A DNA stretch of 64,000 nt from Candidatus Cloacimonadota bacterium. Lineage in GTDB: Bacteria > Cloacimonadota > Cloacimonadia > Cloacimonadales > Cloacimonadaceae. The stretch lies in NCBI GenBank assembly GCA_023228285.1, contig JALOBM010000004.1:16242-80241 (forward strand), written 5' to 3'. How positions within the stretch are numbered: the stretch's first letter is position 1; every line of letters starts with the position of its first letter. This document shows, piece by piece, positions 9,485 through 19,106 of the stretch. Under the pieces are notes generated by a model. That model saw only the letters and a program-made list of their open reading frames with translations. It made no database searches and had not been told where the DNA came from. The position numbers and the translations under genes are program-made.

Positions 9485-9612
9485 GTCTTGTTTATTCAGT
9501 GTCCGGTTTCATTATCTTCCATCAATATATACCATACTAACGAAAGCTTGACAGATCAAGGCCATGCAAAAAACTGGCATTTCATATATAAATAAGTAAA
9601 CTATAGTCAATT

Positions 9613-9699
9613 GCGAAAGTGGCGGAATTGGCAGACGCGCTGGACTTAGGATCCAGTAGGTTCACTCCTGTAGGGGTTCGAGTCCCCTCTTTCGCACCA
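9613..9699 (+). tRNA. tRNA-Leu (anticodon UAG)
   Basis: Class II tRNA of 87 bases with CCA encoded. The acceptor stem is GCGAAAG (9613-9619) with CTTTCGC (9689-9695), then discriminator A and CCA (9697-9699). The anticodon stem CTGGA/TCCAG encloses loop CTTAGGA, so the anticodon is TAG (9647-9649), reading CUN leucine codons. The long variable arm (from about 9657) and the GGTTCGAGTCC T-arm support leucine identity. It sits alone between panC and tig. Confidence 0.97.
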
Positions 9700-9728
9700 T
9701 TAGCTGGAATTTATCTAAGGAGAATATA

Positions 9729-11045
9729 GTGCAGGTAGAATTTAATGTCATCAATGCGGTAAGTAAAGAGATCAACATCACAATCCCGGCCGACGACGCC
9801 ACCAAAGCTTGGGAAAAGTACCTTCGCAAGGCAGCCAACCAGGTGGATGTACCTGGCTTTAGGAAGGGTAAGGCTCCTCTTACTCTGATCGAAAGAACTC
9901 ATGGTACTCTATTGAAGGATCACTTCTTGAAAGATAGCGTGAACGACTACTTTGAAGTAGCCGCTAAAGAACATGATATCGATTATCTACTGTTTCCGGA
10001 CGTGAAAGATGTACAATGGGATAAGGGCTGCGATATGCAGATCAAGATAGAAATCGAGCATGAACCAACCCTCGAATTCAAACAGTTGGACAACCTTGAT
10101 GTACCCTACAATCCCATCACGCTGGACAGTGAAGTAGATAAATACTTGGAAGAATTGAAACAAAACAACGGAACTGTAGTAGATGCAGATGAAGCCATCG
10201 AAAATGATCATGTAAATGTAGAGCTCAGCTTCAGTCTGGAAGGCTCTGAACTTACCAGAAATGCGTCCTTCTTTGCCGGAGAGTACCCCGAACACAGAGC
10301 TCTGCCGGAATTGATCGGTAAAAAGATTGGGGACAGCTTTGAAAAAGAACTCAGCGGCATGGATATCAAGCTGGTATCTCGGGACAGTTCTTTAAATCTG
10401 CCCAACGCAAGTAATTACACCGTGAAGATCATGATCAACTCCATCGAAAGGATGCAGTATCCGGAGCTCAACGACGACTTTGCCAAAGACATGGAATTTG
10501 ACGATATGGCAGCTATGCGCGCTAAAATATCCGAAGATATGAGATTGGCAAACGAGCATAAAAACATCGATGTGGCAAACTACGCCATTGTAAATAAACT
10601 CTATGTGGACAACAACTTTGAGCTTCCGGTTAAAACCATTGGTTATTTGGCTCAGCAAGAAGCCCAGCGTAATCCAAACAAGCAGTATCATCAGTTTCTG
10701 GAATATCAATACAGGATGCAGATCTCTCAAGAGATGGTGACTATGTACATCCTGAACCAGCTACGCAAGCAGATGGAAATTGAGATTAGCGACGAGATGT
10801 TCGACGAATATGTGAAGCATGAAGCGATTCTTGCGGATAACACCGTGGAAGCATACAAAGAAAAGCACAAAGACGAGATTTCCGGTGATGAATACCGTAA
10901 TGGCGTGAAGAACTTCTATATCCTGCGTAAGTTGGCTGAAACTGCCCATTTCTTCATTCCTGAGCCTGAACAGATACCGGAAGAAATCACAGAAGCCGAA
11001 GCTGTCGCCGTTGATAGTGACAATGCCGAAGCTAAAACGGAGTAA
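9729..11045 (+). CDS. tig: trigger factor (ribosome-associated chaperone)
   Basis: Binds the ribosome exit tunnel and shields nascent chains. The N-terminal ribosome-binding domain carries the signature [10 protein letters not shown]. The middle part corresponds to the FKBP-like prolyl isomerase region but is poorly conserved, so isomerase activity is uncertain. The long alpha-helical C-terminal chaperone domain ends in an acidic tail. The start is GTG 9729, preceded by AAGGAG (9717-9722). clpP starts 2 bases after its stop, and clpX follows 10 bases after clpP. The order tig-clpP-clpX is a widespread conserved arrangement that groups nascent-chain folding with protein turnover. Confidence 0.95.
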   Translation: MQVEFNVINAVSKEINITIPADDATKAWEKYLRKAANQVDVPGFRKGKAPLTLIERTHGTLLKDHFLKDSVNDYFEVAAKEHDIDYLLFPDVKDVQWDKGCDMQIKIEIEHEPTLEFKQLDNLDVPYNPITLDSEVDKYLEELKQNNGTVVDADEAIENDHVNVELSFSLEGSELTRNASFFAGEYPEHRALPELIGKKIGDSFEKELSGMDIKLVSRDSSLNLPNASNYTVKIMINSIERMQYPELNDDFAKDMEFDDMAAMRAKISEDMRLANEHKNIDVANYAIVNKLYVDNNFELPVKTIGYLAQQEAQRNPNKQYHQFLEYQYRMQISQEMVTMYILNQLRKQMEIEISDEMFDEYVKHEAILADNTVEAYKEKHKDEISGDEYRNGVKNFYILRKLAETAHFFIPEPEQIPEEITEAEAVAVDSDNAEAKTE

Positions 11046-11047
11046 AA

Positions 11048-11638
11048 ATGAACTATATCCCAATGGTGATCGAACAAGTAGGCCGCGGAGAACGCGCTTA
11101 TGACATCTACAGCCGGCTGCTAAAAGACCGAATCGTGTTTGTGGGCGGTGGTATAGATGATACAATGGCAAATACGGTCGTAGCGCAATTACTGCATCTG
11201 GAAGGCGAGGATGCGTCCAAGGACATCTATATGTACATCAACAGTCCCGGTGGCAGCATCAGTAGCGGATTGGCAATCTATGATACCATGCAATACATTA
11301 AGCCTGCTGTTTCCACTATCTGCATCGGCATGGCTGCTTCTATGGCAGCGGTATTGTTGGCAGCGGGAGCAAAAGGTAAACGTACGGCTTTGCCCAATAG
11401 CCGGATTATGATTCATCAACCTTGGGGCGGAACTCAGGGAAGAGCAGCAGATATCGAGATTCAAGCGAAGGAAATCCTATACCTGCGTGGTAGAATGAAT
11501 GAGATACTGCACAATCATACAGGCAAATCCATCGATCAGATTGCCATGGATACTGATCGGGACTATTTCCTGAGCGCAACTGAAGCCATGGAATACGGTC
11601 TCATCGACGAGATTCTGGTACGCAGAGACGAAAAATAG
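11048..11638 (+). CDS. clpP: ATP-dependent Clp protease proteolytic subunit
   Basis: Serine protease that forms a double heptameric ring and degrades substrates unfolded by ClpX. The catalytic triad is visible as Ser98 (GMAASMA), His123 (MIHQPWGG) and an Asp in the C-terminal [14 protein letters not shown] segment. The oxyanion-hole region SPGGS is present. At 196 residues it matches the mature family size, and little or no propeptide precedes the first conserved residues. It sits between tig and clpX and is probably made from the same transcript. Confidence 0.98.
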   Translation: MNYIPMVIEQVGRGERAYDIYSRLLKDRIVFVGGGIDDTMANTVVAQLLHLEGEDASKDIYMYINSPGGSISSGLAIYDTMQYIKPAVSTICIGMAASMAAVLLAAGAKGKRTALPNSRIMIHQPWGGTQGRAADIEIQAKEILYLRGRMNEILHNHTGKSIDQIAMDTDRDYFLSATEAMEYGLIDEILVRRDEK

Positions 11639-11648
11639 GAGAAATAGT

Positions 11649-12893
11649 TTGGACAAGAATAAAAACTTGAGCTGTTCCTTTTGCGGGCGCAGTGAAGATG
11701 ATGTGAAAAACCTTATTCGTGGCATTGCCGGTAATATCTGCGATGAATGCATCGAGATGTGCCATACCATCGTAAATGCCAATACTCAGGATAAGGAAAT
11801 GGAAGACTTCCAAATGCCGTTACCCAGCCAGATTAAAGGCTATCTGGATCAATACGTGATCGGCCAGGATAACGCCAAAGAAATCATCGCCGTAGCGGTC
11901 TATAATCACTACAAGCGAATTTTCCGCCAGACCGATAAGGATGAGATCGAATTGGAGAAGAGCAATATCCTCATGATCGGTCCCACCGGCAGCGGAAAGA
12001 CACTCATCGCTCAGACGCTTGCCCGCTTTTTGAAGGTTCCTTTTGCCATTAGCGACGCAACCACTCTTACTGAAGCTGGATATGTGGGTGAAGACGTGGA
12101 GAACATATTGGTGCGCTTGCTGCAAAATGCAGATTATGACGTTGAACGTGCCGAAAGAGGTATCGTTTACATTGATGAGATCGACAAAATCTCCCGTAAA
12201 AGCGAGACTCCGTCGATTACCAGAGATGTATCCGGTGAAGGCGTACAACAAGCGCTTTTGAAGATTCTGGAAGGTACCAAGGTGAATGTACCGCCCAAAG
12301 GCGGACGTAAACACCCGCAACAGGAATTTATCGAGATCGATACTAAAAACATCCTTTTCATTGCTGGTGGTGCTTTCTTCGGCTTGGAAAAGATCATCAA
12401 AGAACGTACTGATAAAAAAGCTATCGGCTTCGATGTGGACTTGGGTATCAAGCAGGATGAGACAAACATCTTTGACCTCACAGGTCCTCAGGATCTGCTT
12501 CGTTATGGGCTTATCCCGGAGCTTATCGGGCGCATGCCGGTGATCTGCACTCTACATGAACTTAGTGAAGAGGCTCTGATTGATATCCTCACCGAGCCCA
12601 AAAATGCCATCTGCAAGCAATATGTAAAGCTGTTTGAGATGGATGGGGTGCAATTGGGATTTGATACCGAAGCCCTGAAAGAAATCGCTCGCATTGCGTT
12701 ATCCCAAAAAACCGGAGCCAGAGGACTGCGCTCAATCATGGAACGCTTTATGCTGAGAATTATGTACAGCATCCCGGATCGTGCCGATATCCAGACCTGC
12801 CGCATCACTAAAGAAGTTGTATTGGATAAAGGCGATCCAGTATACACCTTTATAAAACCGGTTCGCTCCAAAACAAAGGCGGTAGCCGAATAA
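11649..12893 (+). CDS. clpX: Clp protease ATP-binding subunit ClpX
   Basis: AAA+ unfoldase that recognises tagged or folded substrates and feeds them to ClpP. The N-terminal zinc-binding domain uses Cys9, Cys12, Cys31 and Cys34. The AAA+ core shows Walker A GPTGSGKT, Walker [10 protein letters not shown], the GYVGEDV pore loop, an IPELIGRMP segment and sensor-2 TGARGLR. At 414 residues the length is typical. The start is TTG 11649, with GGAG at 11638-11641. It ends the tig-clpP-clpX operon; a decayed lipoprotein gene begins 12 bases after its stop. Confidence 0.98.
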   Translation: MDKNKNLSCSFCGRSEDDVKNLIRGIAGNICDECIEMCHTIVNANTQDKEMEDFQMPLPSQIKGYLDQYVIGQDNAKEIIAVAVYNHYKRIFRQTDKDEIELEKSNILMIGPTGSGKTLIAQTLARFLKVPFAISDATTLTEAGYVGEDVENILVRLLQNADYDVERAERGIVYIDEIDKISRKSETPSITRDVSGEGVQQALLKILEGTKVNVPPKGGRKHPQQEFIEIDTKNILFIAGGAFFGLEKIIKERTDKKAIGFDVDLGIKQDETNIFDLTGPQDLLRYGLIPELIGRMPVICTLHELSEEALIDILTEPKNAICKQYVKLFEMDGVQLGFDTEALKEIARIALSQKTGARGLRSIMERFMLRIMYSIPDRADIQTCRITKEVVLDKGDPVYTFIKPVRSKTKAVAE

Positions 12894-12905
12894 GAGTAGC
12901 GTGAG

Positions 12906-13198
12906 ATGCAGAGAGTCTCCAGAATAATTGTGGCGCTGATGATGCTAGTCATTAGCGCCTGTTTACATGAACCAGAATTGGAGATACAAAAACAGCGACA
13001 TATTCTTTATAACTGCCCAACATATAATTCTGGATCAGTCCAAAGCTTATAGTTTTCTCGGCCAAACCAGCTGATGTCGTAGCTCCTCAGTCTTCAAATC
13101 CAGAACTGGAACGGGTATCGTCTACCACCAGCATCCAAAGCTTACTTGAATTGTTGAAATATCTCCACTTGTCTCAATTACATTTCTTCTGTTATTGA
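12906..13198 (+). pseudogene. small lipoprotein gene, apparently frameshifted
   Basis: ATG 12906 opens a frame with a textbook lipoprotein signal: a basic start, a hydrophobic run, then the lipobox ISAC with Cys19. That frame stops at TAG 13050-13052 after 48 residues. The +1 frame continues from about 13028 with protein-like sequence rich in Ser, Pro, Glu and Leu, ending at TGA 13196-13198. Splicing the two frames gives one lipoprotein of about 97 residues, so a single-base indel between about 13028 and 13049 is the simplest reading. It could instead be a true 48-residue lipoprotein followed by noncoding DNA. No function is recognised. It lies directly behind clpX and in front of another broken exported-protein gene. 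Confidence 0.4.
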
Positions 13199-13282
13199 TT
13201 AATCTTCTTGACATCAAAAGCGGGAGTATGAGTTATTCTACTTTACAGAATAAGGTTCGTACCTATGAACTGGGAGGTTCAC

Positions 13283-13858
13283 ATGAGAAAGTATCACAGA
13301 ATTATATGTTACTTTGTAGTGATTCTATGTTGCTTTCTTGGTCCTCAGACTGGCCTGGCACGAGCGAATGTTGCTAGAGGAAAGCAGTAGTCACTTACTA
13401 TCATAGATTTTATCAGCAAGGAAGTTAAAGGCATGAATGCGGATGGGATTGGTGATAAAATGGAGCAAATCTTTAGCTCCGGGCTTTACTCTGATGAGCG
13501 CAACTCCGGTTATTGTACACTTTCTGCCAATCGCGGGCTGGAAATGGATCTACCTTCAGCTCACTACCAATATAAGCTTAGAAAGATAAGAGTATATTAC
13601 GAGAAGAGCCATCCCAAAATGAGCCTGAGTGCGGAATTGAGGATTCAATACAGTTCAGGATCCACATACAATCTACCGCTGAAGATACAATGCCCCGTTA
13701 CCGGTATCGCAGATTTCTTCCCCGGTTATAATGACAAGGAGTTCTCAGCTTCGGGATATTATTTTGAGCTAAAACCAAAGCAGTCATTGGGCTTGTTCAA
13801 TTTTGGAGCAAAGGACTATCTTTGCCTGCAGCAGGTTGAACTATTTTGGGAGAATTAA
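13283..13858 (+). pseudogene. secreted protein with F5/8 type C (discoidin)-like domain, interrupted by in-frame TAG
   Basis: ATG 13283 is preceded by GGGAGG (13272-13277) and encodes a Sec signal peptide ending in the cleavage motif LARA. The mature part begins NVARGKQ, very like the opening NVALGKP of discoidin-type carbohydrate-binding domains. Codon 36 is TAG (13388-13390). Exactly in frame beyond it the sequence continues for 155 residues to TAA at 13858 and includes a discoidin-like GLEMDLPSA...KLRKIRVYYE segment. The whole is thus one 191-codon gene with an amber stop at the start of the domain. It could be a recent pseudogene, a sequence error or a read-through product; the downstream part could also start at ATG 13433 but would lack export. 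Domain assignment is tentative. Confidence 0.55.
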
Positions 13859-13995
13859 GCTTCCAGCATGTAGCAACTGCTCTGAGATCAGTTTACTAAA
13901 TAGCTCATCAAATCTTGCAAGGAATTTGCTGGACATAAGCTGCACTACCCAAAAAATGACTCATAGAACTAAGAATACTGAATATGGAGTTTATG

Positions 13996-15222
13996 ATGAA
14001 GCAAGAGATTGTGATCCCACGTAGAGAGAAGCTATTGGATTCGCTGAAGGAGTTTGATTCCGTAATCCTCTTTGCCGAGCGTGAAGCAAAACTGGAGAAG
14101 TATAAACAAGATAACAATTTCCTTTACCTTACCGGACTTGAAATCCCCAATGCCATCTATTTTGGGCTGAAGACAGGAAATGGCAACAGGGAATGTCTTT
14201 TTATCCAACGCAACGATCCCGATCGCATTGTCTGGGAAGGTAAAAAGATGGAGAAAGATGAAGCTGCGGAGATTAGTGGCATCCGGAATGTAATGTATTT
14301 AGACGAGTTTGAGTGTTTTTTGTCGGATTATTGTCCGGTTATCTATCGCATCTATTCGAACATTGGCCAGCAAGTGCTAAATGCTCCTCTTTCTTATGCA
14401 ATGTTCCGTCTGCAACCGGTTCGGGAACGTTATCCCCAGATCGCCATTCAGTGCATCACGGAAGTCATGATGCCGCTGCGCAAAGTTAAAAGTGATTGGG
14501 AGGTAGTGCAGCTCCAACGGGCTATAGACATTACCGGCAAAGGTATTATAGACATCCTGGAGTCCGCTCAGGCCGGTATGATGGAGTATGAACTTGAAGC
14601 AATTCTGTTTTACCGTATTCAACGCAGCGGCTTGAAAAGCTGGGGATTTGCTCCTATTATCGCGTCGGGAATAAATGCCACCACCTTGCATTACGAAAAG
14701 AATGAATGTCAGATAGGTCCCAATGATCTGGTCTTGATGGATGTAGGCGCTTCATACATGAACTATTCGGCAGATATCAGTCGTACATTTCCCATTAGCG
14801 GAACATTCACCGAACGCCAGAAACAAGTTTACAGCGCTGTCTTACGCGTGCAAAAGGAAATCATCATGATGATTGCCCCAGGGGTGAAGCTCAGTAATTT
14901 GCAGATGAAGACCCGCGATTTGATTGCCCATGAACTGATTGAGCTTGGCCTCATCGAAGAAGCCAAAGATGTTACAAAGTATTATATGCACGGCGTAAGT
15001 CACTTCCTGGGTATGGATACTCACGATGTCGGTGGCAGAGAGGCAGTTTTAGAGCCAGGCAATGTGATTACTGTAGAACCGGGAATATACATACCGGAAG
15101 AAGTTATCGGGGTACGTATTGAAGACGATGTGCTGGTTACTCAGGCAGGCTATTGTGTACTTAGCCAAAATATCCCCAAGGAGATCGATGAACTGGAAGA
15201 GATCATGAAGGCCAAACAATGA
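13996..15222 (+). CDS. pepP: Xaa-Pro aminopeptidase (M24 family)
   Basis: Cytoplasmic metallopeptidase that removes the N-terminal residue next to proline. The N-terminal third is the creatinase-like domain; the C-terminal pita-bread domain holds the five metal ligands: two Asp in [16 protein letters not shown], His in [13 protein letters not shown], and Glu in VEPGIYI and RIEDDVL. I prefer ATG 13996, since the GGAG at 13986-13989 gives it proper spacing, whereas ATG 13984 would contain that site. It ends in an ATGA overlap with coaD. Family membership is secure; the precise dipeptide preference is inferred from the family. Confidence 0.93.
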   Translation: MKQEIVIPRREKLLDSLKEFDSVILFAEREAKLEKYKQDNNFLYLTGLEIPNAIYFGLKTGNGNRECLFIQRNDPDRIVWEGKKMEKDEAAEISGIRNVMYLDEFECFLSDYCPVIYRIYSNIGQQVLNAPLSYAMFRLQPVRERYPQIAIQCITEVMMPLRKVKSDWEVVQLQRAIDITGKGIIDILESAQAGMMEYELEAILFYRIQRSGLKSWGFAPIIASGINATTLHYEKNECQIGPNDLVLMDVGASYMNYSADISRTFPISGTFTERQKQVYSAVLRVQKEIIMMIAPGVKLSNLQMKTRDLIAHELIELGLIEEAKDVTKYYMHGVSHFLGMDTHDVGGREAVLEPGNVITVEPGIYIPEEVIGVRIEDDVLVTQAGYCVLSQNIPKEIDELEEIMKAKQ

Positions 15223-15692
15223 AGGCGATTTATCCCGGGACTTTTGATCCCATTACTTTGGGTCATCTGAACATATTGGAAAAGGCTTCCCGTATGTTCG
15301 ACGAAGTTATTCTAGCTGTTGCGGACTACACTGCCAAGCAGAATTACTTTAGTCTGGAAGAGCGTGTGGAGCTTTGTACACAATCCAGCGCGCATCTTTC
15401 GAACGTAAAGGTACTCAATTTCTCTGGATTGGTTGTGGATTTTACGCATTCACAGAATAGTAGAATAATGATCCGAGGTCTTCGTGCCGTTTCAGACTTT
15501 GAATATGAGCTTTCGCTGGCCCTTACGAACACGAAGTTGAAACCGGAGATTGAGACCATCTTCCTGGTACCAAGCTTACGATACATGTATCTTTCATCTT
15601 CCATGATCCGTCAATTGGCAGAATTGGGTGCTGATCTTCATGACTTCGTGCCCCCAGCTGTGAATCTGGCACTAAAATCCAAATTTAACTAG
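15219..15692 (+). CDS. coaD: phosphopantetheine adenylyltransferase
   Basis: Transfers AMP from ATP to 4'-phosphopantetheine, the penultimate step of coenzyme A synthesis. The nucleotidyltransferase start YPGTFDPITLGHLNIL contains the T/HxGH ATP-binding motif. The IRGLRAVSDFEYE segment and the C-terminal SSSMIRQLAELG are also characteristic. At 157 residues it is the standard length. Its ATG overlaps the pepP stop (ATGA), and dnaB begins 11 bases downstream. Confidence 0.97.
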   Translation: MKAIYPGTFDPITLGHLNILEKASRMFDEVILAVADYTAKQNYFSLEERVELCTQSSAHLSNVKVLNFSGLVVDFTHSQNSRIMIRGLRAVSDFEYELSLALTNTKLKPEIETIFLVPSLRYMYLSSSMIRQLAELGADLHDFVPPAVNLALKSKFN

Positions 15693-15703
15693 AGGCATAG
15701 TGT

Positions 15704-17077
15704 ATGGCGAAAAGAAAGGACAACAGCGAACCAAGCAGCATTTCCGAGCGTAAGCTCCCTTCAGACATCAATGCCGAAGCCGCAGTGTTATCTGCCATGG
15801 TGATAGATGCTGATGTAGTTAGCAAAGGCATCGAGAAACTGCAGGAGGGATTCTTTGCCAGAACTGCACACAAGCTGATCTTCAGAACCATCTGTGAGCT
15901 TTTCAACGATGGCATCGAAGTGGACGTGCTTACACTAATCAACAGGTTGGAGCGAAACAATCATCTGGAGAAGATTGGCGGTATCCCATATATAAATGAG
16001 ATTGCAGACATTGTAGTCTCCAGTGCGAACTTCGAGTATCACCTGAACATTGTAACCGAACAAGCCCTATTGAGACACCTTATCGTGGCATGCAATGGCA
16101 TCATTGAATCTTGCTATAGCTCTGTTTCCCCTGTAAAAACAATAGTTGATGAAGCTGAGCAAGCTATCTTTTCCATTGCAGAATTGCCCCATCATCAAGG
16201 CTTTATAAAGATCGACCAAATCTCAAATGAAGTCCTGCACAATATCGACCAGATTGCTTCCACCAAATCCCCGGTTACCGGTATCGGAAGCGGTTTTGGG
16301 GATCTGGACCGGCTTACCGGAGGTTTCCGTCCCGGACAGTTCATTATCATCGCTGCCCGACCCGCTATGGGGAAGACTTCTCTGGCTTTGAACATAGCTT
16401 CGCATGCAGCAGTAAACCTGAAAAAGAAAGTAGCGATTTTTACCATGGAAATGGCTGCGGATGAAGTAATTATGAGGATGTTCTCATCTGCCTCCGAGGT
16501 CAATATGGATAGCATGCTCAAGGGCTACGGGATGAACGAAGAGAAATTGACCCGAATCATGCAGGCGGCGGAAGTACTGGGCACAAAACATATTTACATT
16601 GATGAATCAGGAACCAATACTCCGCTGGATATCCGAGCCAAGACCCGACGTCTTGCCGCAGAAGTGGGAGGTTTGGACCTGATAGTGATCGACTATTTGC
16701 AACTGATGGGGCTAACCAAAGACAGGGATAACCGTCAACAGGAGATTTCCGAGATATCTCGCGCAATGAAGGTACTGGCCAAAGACATGAAGATCCCCGT
16801 GATTGCTCTGTCGCAATTGAACCGAATGCTGGAAAACCGCGAAGACAAGCGTCCCCGGCTGGCGGACTTAAGAGAATCTGGAGCTATAGAGCAAGATGCC
16901 GACTTGGTGATGTTTATCTATCGCGATGAATACTACTACCCAGAGAAGACGGAAAAGCCCGGTATTGCGGAGATCATCATTGGCAAAAACCGTCATGGCT
17001 CTACCGGCTCTACTGATCTGGGTTTTGATAAGGAATATACCCTGTTCAGATCTTTGGATCTGAGCGAAGACCGCTGA
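15704..17077 (+). CDS. dnaB: replicative DNA helicase
   Basis: Hexameric 5'-3' helicase at the replication fork. The N-terminal helical domain (PSDINAEAAVLSAM) is followed by the RecA-like motor with Walker A AARPAMGKTSLALNIA, the H1a-type FTMEMAADE, Walker B LIVIDYLQLM, and the IALSQLNR / RPRLADLRESGAIEQDAD segment containing the arginine finger region. At 457 residues it is typical, with no intein. The mlaE-like gene starts 1 base after its stop, so it belongs to the run from pepP to the ThiB-like gene. Confidence 0.97.
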   Translation: MAKRKDNSEPSSISERKLPSDINAEAAVLSAMVIDADVVSKGIEKLQEGFFARTAHKLIFRTICELFNDGIEVDVLTLINRLERNNHLEKIGGIPYINEIADIVVSSANFEYHLNIVTEQALLRHLIVACNGIIESCYSSVSPVKTIVDEAEQAIFSIAELPHHQGFIKIDQISNEVLHNIDQIASTKSPVTGIGSGFGDLDRLTGGFRPGQFIIIAARPAMGKTSLALNIASHAAVNLKKKVAIFTMEMAADEVIMRMFSSASEVNMDSMLKGYGMNEEKLTRIMQAAEVLGTKHIYIDESGTNTPLDIRAKTRRLAAEVGGLDLIVIDYLQLMGLTKDRDNRQQEISEISRAMKVLAKDMKIPVIALSQLNRMLENREDKRPRLADLRESGAIEQDADLVMFIYRDEYYYPEKTEKPGIAEIIIGKNRHGSTGSTDLGFDKEYTLFRSLDLSEDR

Positions 17078-17078
17078 T

Positions 17079-17828
17079 ATGTGGGCAGATCTGTTTGCAG
17101 GGATTGGTGAGTATAGCATCTTCATTGGTCGCAGTCTGCGCGGATTAAAGGCTTTACCTAGGCGTCGCCTGGAATTCCTGATCCAGTTCAAGCGGATTGG
17201 TTACGATTCATTGTTTCTGATAATGCTTACTGCCGCTTTCACCGGTTTGGTTACTGCTCTGCAGGCAGTATATCAATCCAAAGGTTATATCCCCCTGAAT
17301 CTGTTAAGTGTACTGATCGGAAAATCGACCATGGTAGAGCTTGCACCAGTGCTCACAGCTCTGGTTCTTACCGGCAAGATCGGTGCGGCTATGGCAGCGG
17401 AGATCGGCTCCATGAAGGTTAGTGAACAGATCGATGCTCTGCACAGCATGAATGTAAATCCACACGAGTTCTTGTATATGCCACGTATTCTTGCTGGAGT
17501 GGTGACTTTTCCCTTGATCACCATATTTGCCAATGCCATCAGCATCCTCTGTGCCTGGTACTTTTCTTTTCTCAGATATGGTCTTCATTATCATACGTTT
17601 TTTACTGGAATGAGAGCTTACTTCGAGCCCTTTGATCTATGGAGCGGCTTGTTGAAATCCATCGTATTCGGTTTCATCATCACTTCTTTGGCTTGTTTCT
17701 TTGGCGATCGTAGTTATGGAGGCGCTGAGGGTGTAGGTAGATCCACCACGCAGACAGTTGTTTACAGCTCTGTAGCGATCCTTATTATGGACTTTATTGT
17801 AGCATGGATTCTATTCGGATCGATGTAG
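17079..17828 (+). CDS. mlaE: MlaE-family ABC transporter permease
   Basis: Integral membrane permease of the family that moves phospholipid or other lipids between inner and outer membranes. It shows the family TALQAVYQ helix and the central APVLTALVLTGKIGAAMAAEIGSMKVSEQIDAL signature, with several later membrane helices and a C-terminal VVYSSVAILIMDF. At 249 residues it is the usual size. The usual partners (ATPase MlaF, periplasmic MlaD) are absent here; instead the last 25 bases overlap the start of a ThiB-like lipoprotein gene. The partners are presumably encoded elsewhere. The symbol denotes the family, not a demonstrated lipid-asymmetry role. Confidence 0.85.
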   Translation: MWADLFAGIGEYSIFIGRSLRGLKALPRRRLEFLIQFKRIGYDSLFLIMLTAAFTGLVTALQAVYQSKGYIPLNLLSVLIGKSTMVELAPVLTALVLTGKIGAAMAAEIGSMKVSEQIDALHSMNVNPHEFLYMPRILAGVVTFPLITIFANAISILCAWYFSFLRYGLHYHTFFTGMRAYFEPFDLWSGLLKSIVFGFIITSLACFFGDRSYGGAEGVGRSTTQTVVYSSVAILIMDFIVAWILFGSM

Positions 17829-18862
17829 GTACCTTTATTCTGGCATTGTTGCTGCTTTTCCAATTTGCTTGTACGAAGGAAGAGCCCCAAGCATCCGCAG
17901 ATAGTAAATCTGCGCAGTCTGGTCTCCTCAGGCTGGCTGTTACCAAAGAGTTTCGCAGTTCCGGGCTGGAAGCTACAATTATCCCCGAATTTGAGAAAGA
18001 ACTCAAATGCAAGGTAGAGCTAAGACTCTACGAAAATCATGCATCGCTTGCTCAGGGTTTTATTGACGCCGCAGACAGTCTGGACGTGGTTCTGGGTATT
18101 CCTTCGGCATTCTCTGCATTTCTGGATCCGGAAGTACATTTTAGCCCCTATTTACCCAAAGCAGTGGACGAGATGAACCGGGATTGCGTGGAGGATCAAG
18201 ATTATCGCCTTATTCCCTACGGCTTTTCTTACCTGGGTTTGCTCTACAATAGTGAGTTGCTTGCAGAAGCGCCAAAATCCTTCGGTGAGTTGCAGGACGA
18301 TAAATACCTGAATCAGATGGCTATGGTAGATCCCTCTCACAGCGGTCCGGGCAGGGCTATGCTGCACTGGTGTATGGCTCTTTTCGGTAAAGAAGGTTAT
18401 CCTCAGATGCTGCGGGCATTACGCAAGAATGTATTTCGCAATTATTCCAGTCAGGCAGAAGCGTTGGCTGCCGTCAATAGCGGCGAATGTACCATGATGC
18501 CCGGATTGATCACTTTGGCAGCCAGGCAGAATGAGCAAATGCAAGAAACCAGCAAATTGGATTTTAAAGTCTTTAGTGAGGGAAGCTATTTGTACTCGGA
18601 GTGTATCGCAATCTTGCAAGAATCCCAAAATCCAGCCTTAGCAGGTGCTTTTGTGGATTTTATCCTCAGAGAATCTGCTCAGAAGATGATTGTGTATAAA
18701 CTGGGGCTTTTCCCTGCAAATCGGAAAACACTGCTCCCCACGGCTTTTAGTCGTGTGCCGCTCTCACCCTGGCTGGTAAATTCCAGCTTGACCAATGTTC
18801 AGATCGCAGAACACACGGAAGAATGGCTGGATGACTGGGCGTTGATTTTCGGCGGTTACTAG
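17804..18862 (+). CDS. ThiB/TbpA-like substrate-binding lipoprotein
   Basis: Periplasmic binding protein of the iron/thiamine ABC family. It has an N-terminal hydrophobic segment ending in a Cys about 23 residues in (FQFAC, an imperfect lipobox). The binding fold shows DVVLGIPSAF, the hinge segment IPYGFSYLGLLYN, MVDPSHSGPG and a C-terminal FVDFILRESAQKMI, all in the order found in thiamine-binding proteins. The ligand is inferred, not shown: no thiamine permease or ATPase is adjacent and no TPP riboswitch is visible upstream. The ATG lies inside the end of mlaE, so translation is coupled. Copy B of the 56-bp repeat follows 37 bases after its stop. Confidence 0.7.
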   Translation: MDSIRIDVGTFILALLLLFQFACTKEEPQASADSKSAQSGLLRLAVTKEFRSSGLEATIIPEFEKELKCKVELRLYENHASLAQGFIDAADSLDVVLGIPSAFSAFLDPEVHFSPYLPKAVDEMNRDCVEDQDYRLIPYGFSYLGLLYNSELLAEAPKSFGELQDDKYLNQMAMVDPSHSGPGRAMLHWCMALFGKEGYPQMLRALRKNVFRNYSSQAEALAAVNSGECTMMPGLITLAARQNEQMQETSKLDFKVFSEGSYLYSECIAILQESQNPALAGAFVDFILRESAQKMIVYKLGLFPANRKTLLPTAFSRVPLSPWLVNSSLTNVQIAEHTEEWLDDWALIFGGY

Positions 18863-18898
18863 CCCTGTTGTCCCCCTGTTGTTCAACGTACCATGAAG

Positions 18899-18954
18899 CA
18901 GATATCATCCCGTTATCAAGCAGTGTTCACTCGATCATGACAGCTTTATATCAG
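18899..18954 (+). repeat. 56-bp dispersed palindromic repeat, copy B
   Basis: Same family as 3771-3826. Outer arms are CAGATAT (18899-18905) and ATATCAG (18948-18954); the left inner arm is GTTATCA (18912-18918) with a degenerate right arm, around the shared core GTGTTCACTCGAT. It lies 37 bases downstream of the ThiB-like stop and 33 bases upstream of a small coupled ORF. Confidence 0.8.
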
Positions 18955-18986
18955 ATTCAGCACCGGATAATGTATAGGGAGGGAGT

Positions 18987-19106
18987 ATGGGGCGACAGAG
19001 TGGTAAAAGTAGTTCAAACCAGGTTTACATCATCGGTTCTGGCAAAGACCTTGACGGATTTTCAGCAGATGAAAAGCCTTGCTGGAAAGAAGGAGTAATC
19101 TTATGA
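18987..19106 (+). CDS. 39-residue microprotein coupled to hutI
   Basis: ATG 18987 follows a strong GGGAGGGAG ribosome-binding site (18978-18985) and its TGA (19104-19106) overlaps the hutI start as ATGA. That combination is characteristic of a translated, coupled gene. The product is hydrophilic with a central VYIIGSGKDLDGF segment and a single Cys near the C-terminus; there is no signal peptide or membrane helix. Function unknown. It might act only as a leader that sets hutI translation. It is below common gene-finder length limits. Confidence 0.4.
   Translation: MGRQSGKSSSNQVYIIGSGKDLDGFSADEKPCWKEGVIL

Noticed and set aside
13195..13377. Plus-strand ORF of 60 residues
   Set aside because: It overlaps the well-supported signal-peptide gene starting at 13283 in another frame and has no ribosome-binding site.
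18868..19098. Plus-strand ORF of 76 residues before hutI
   Set aside because: It runs through the 56-bp palindromic repeat without a start signal; the 39-codon frame at 18987 has the ribosome-binding site and the hutI overlap.
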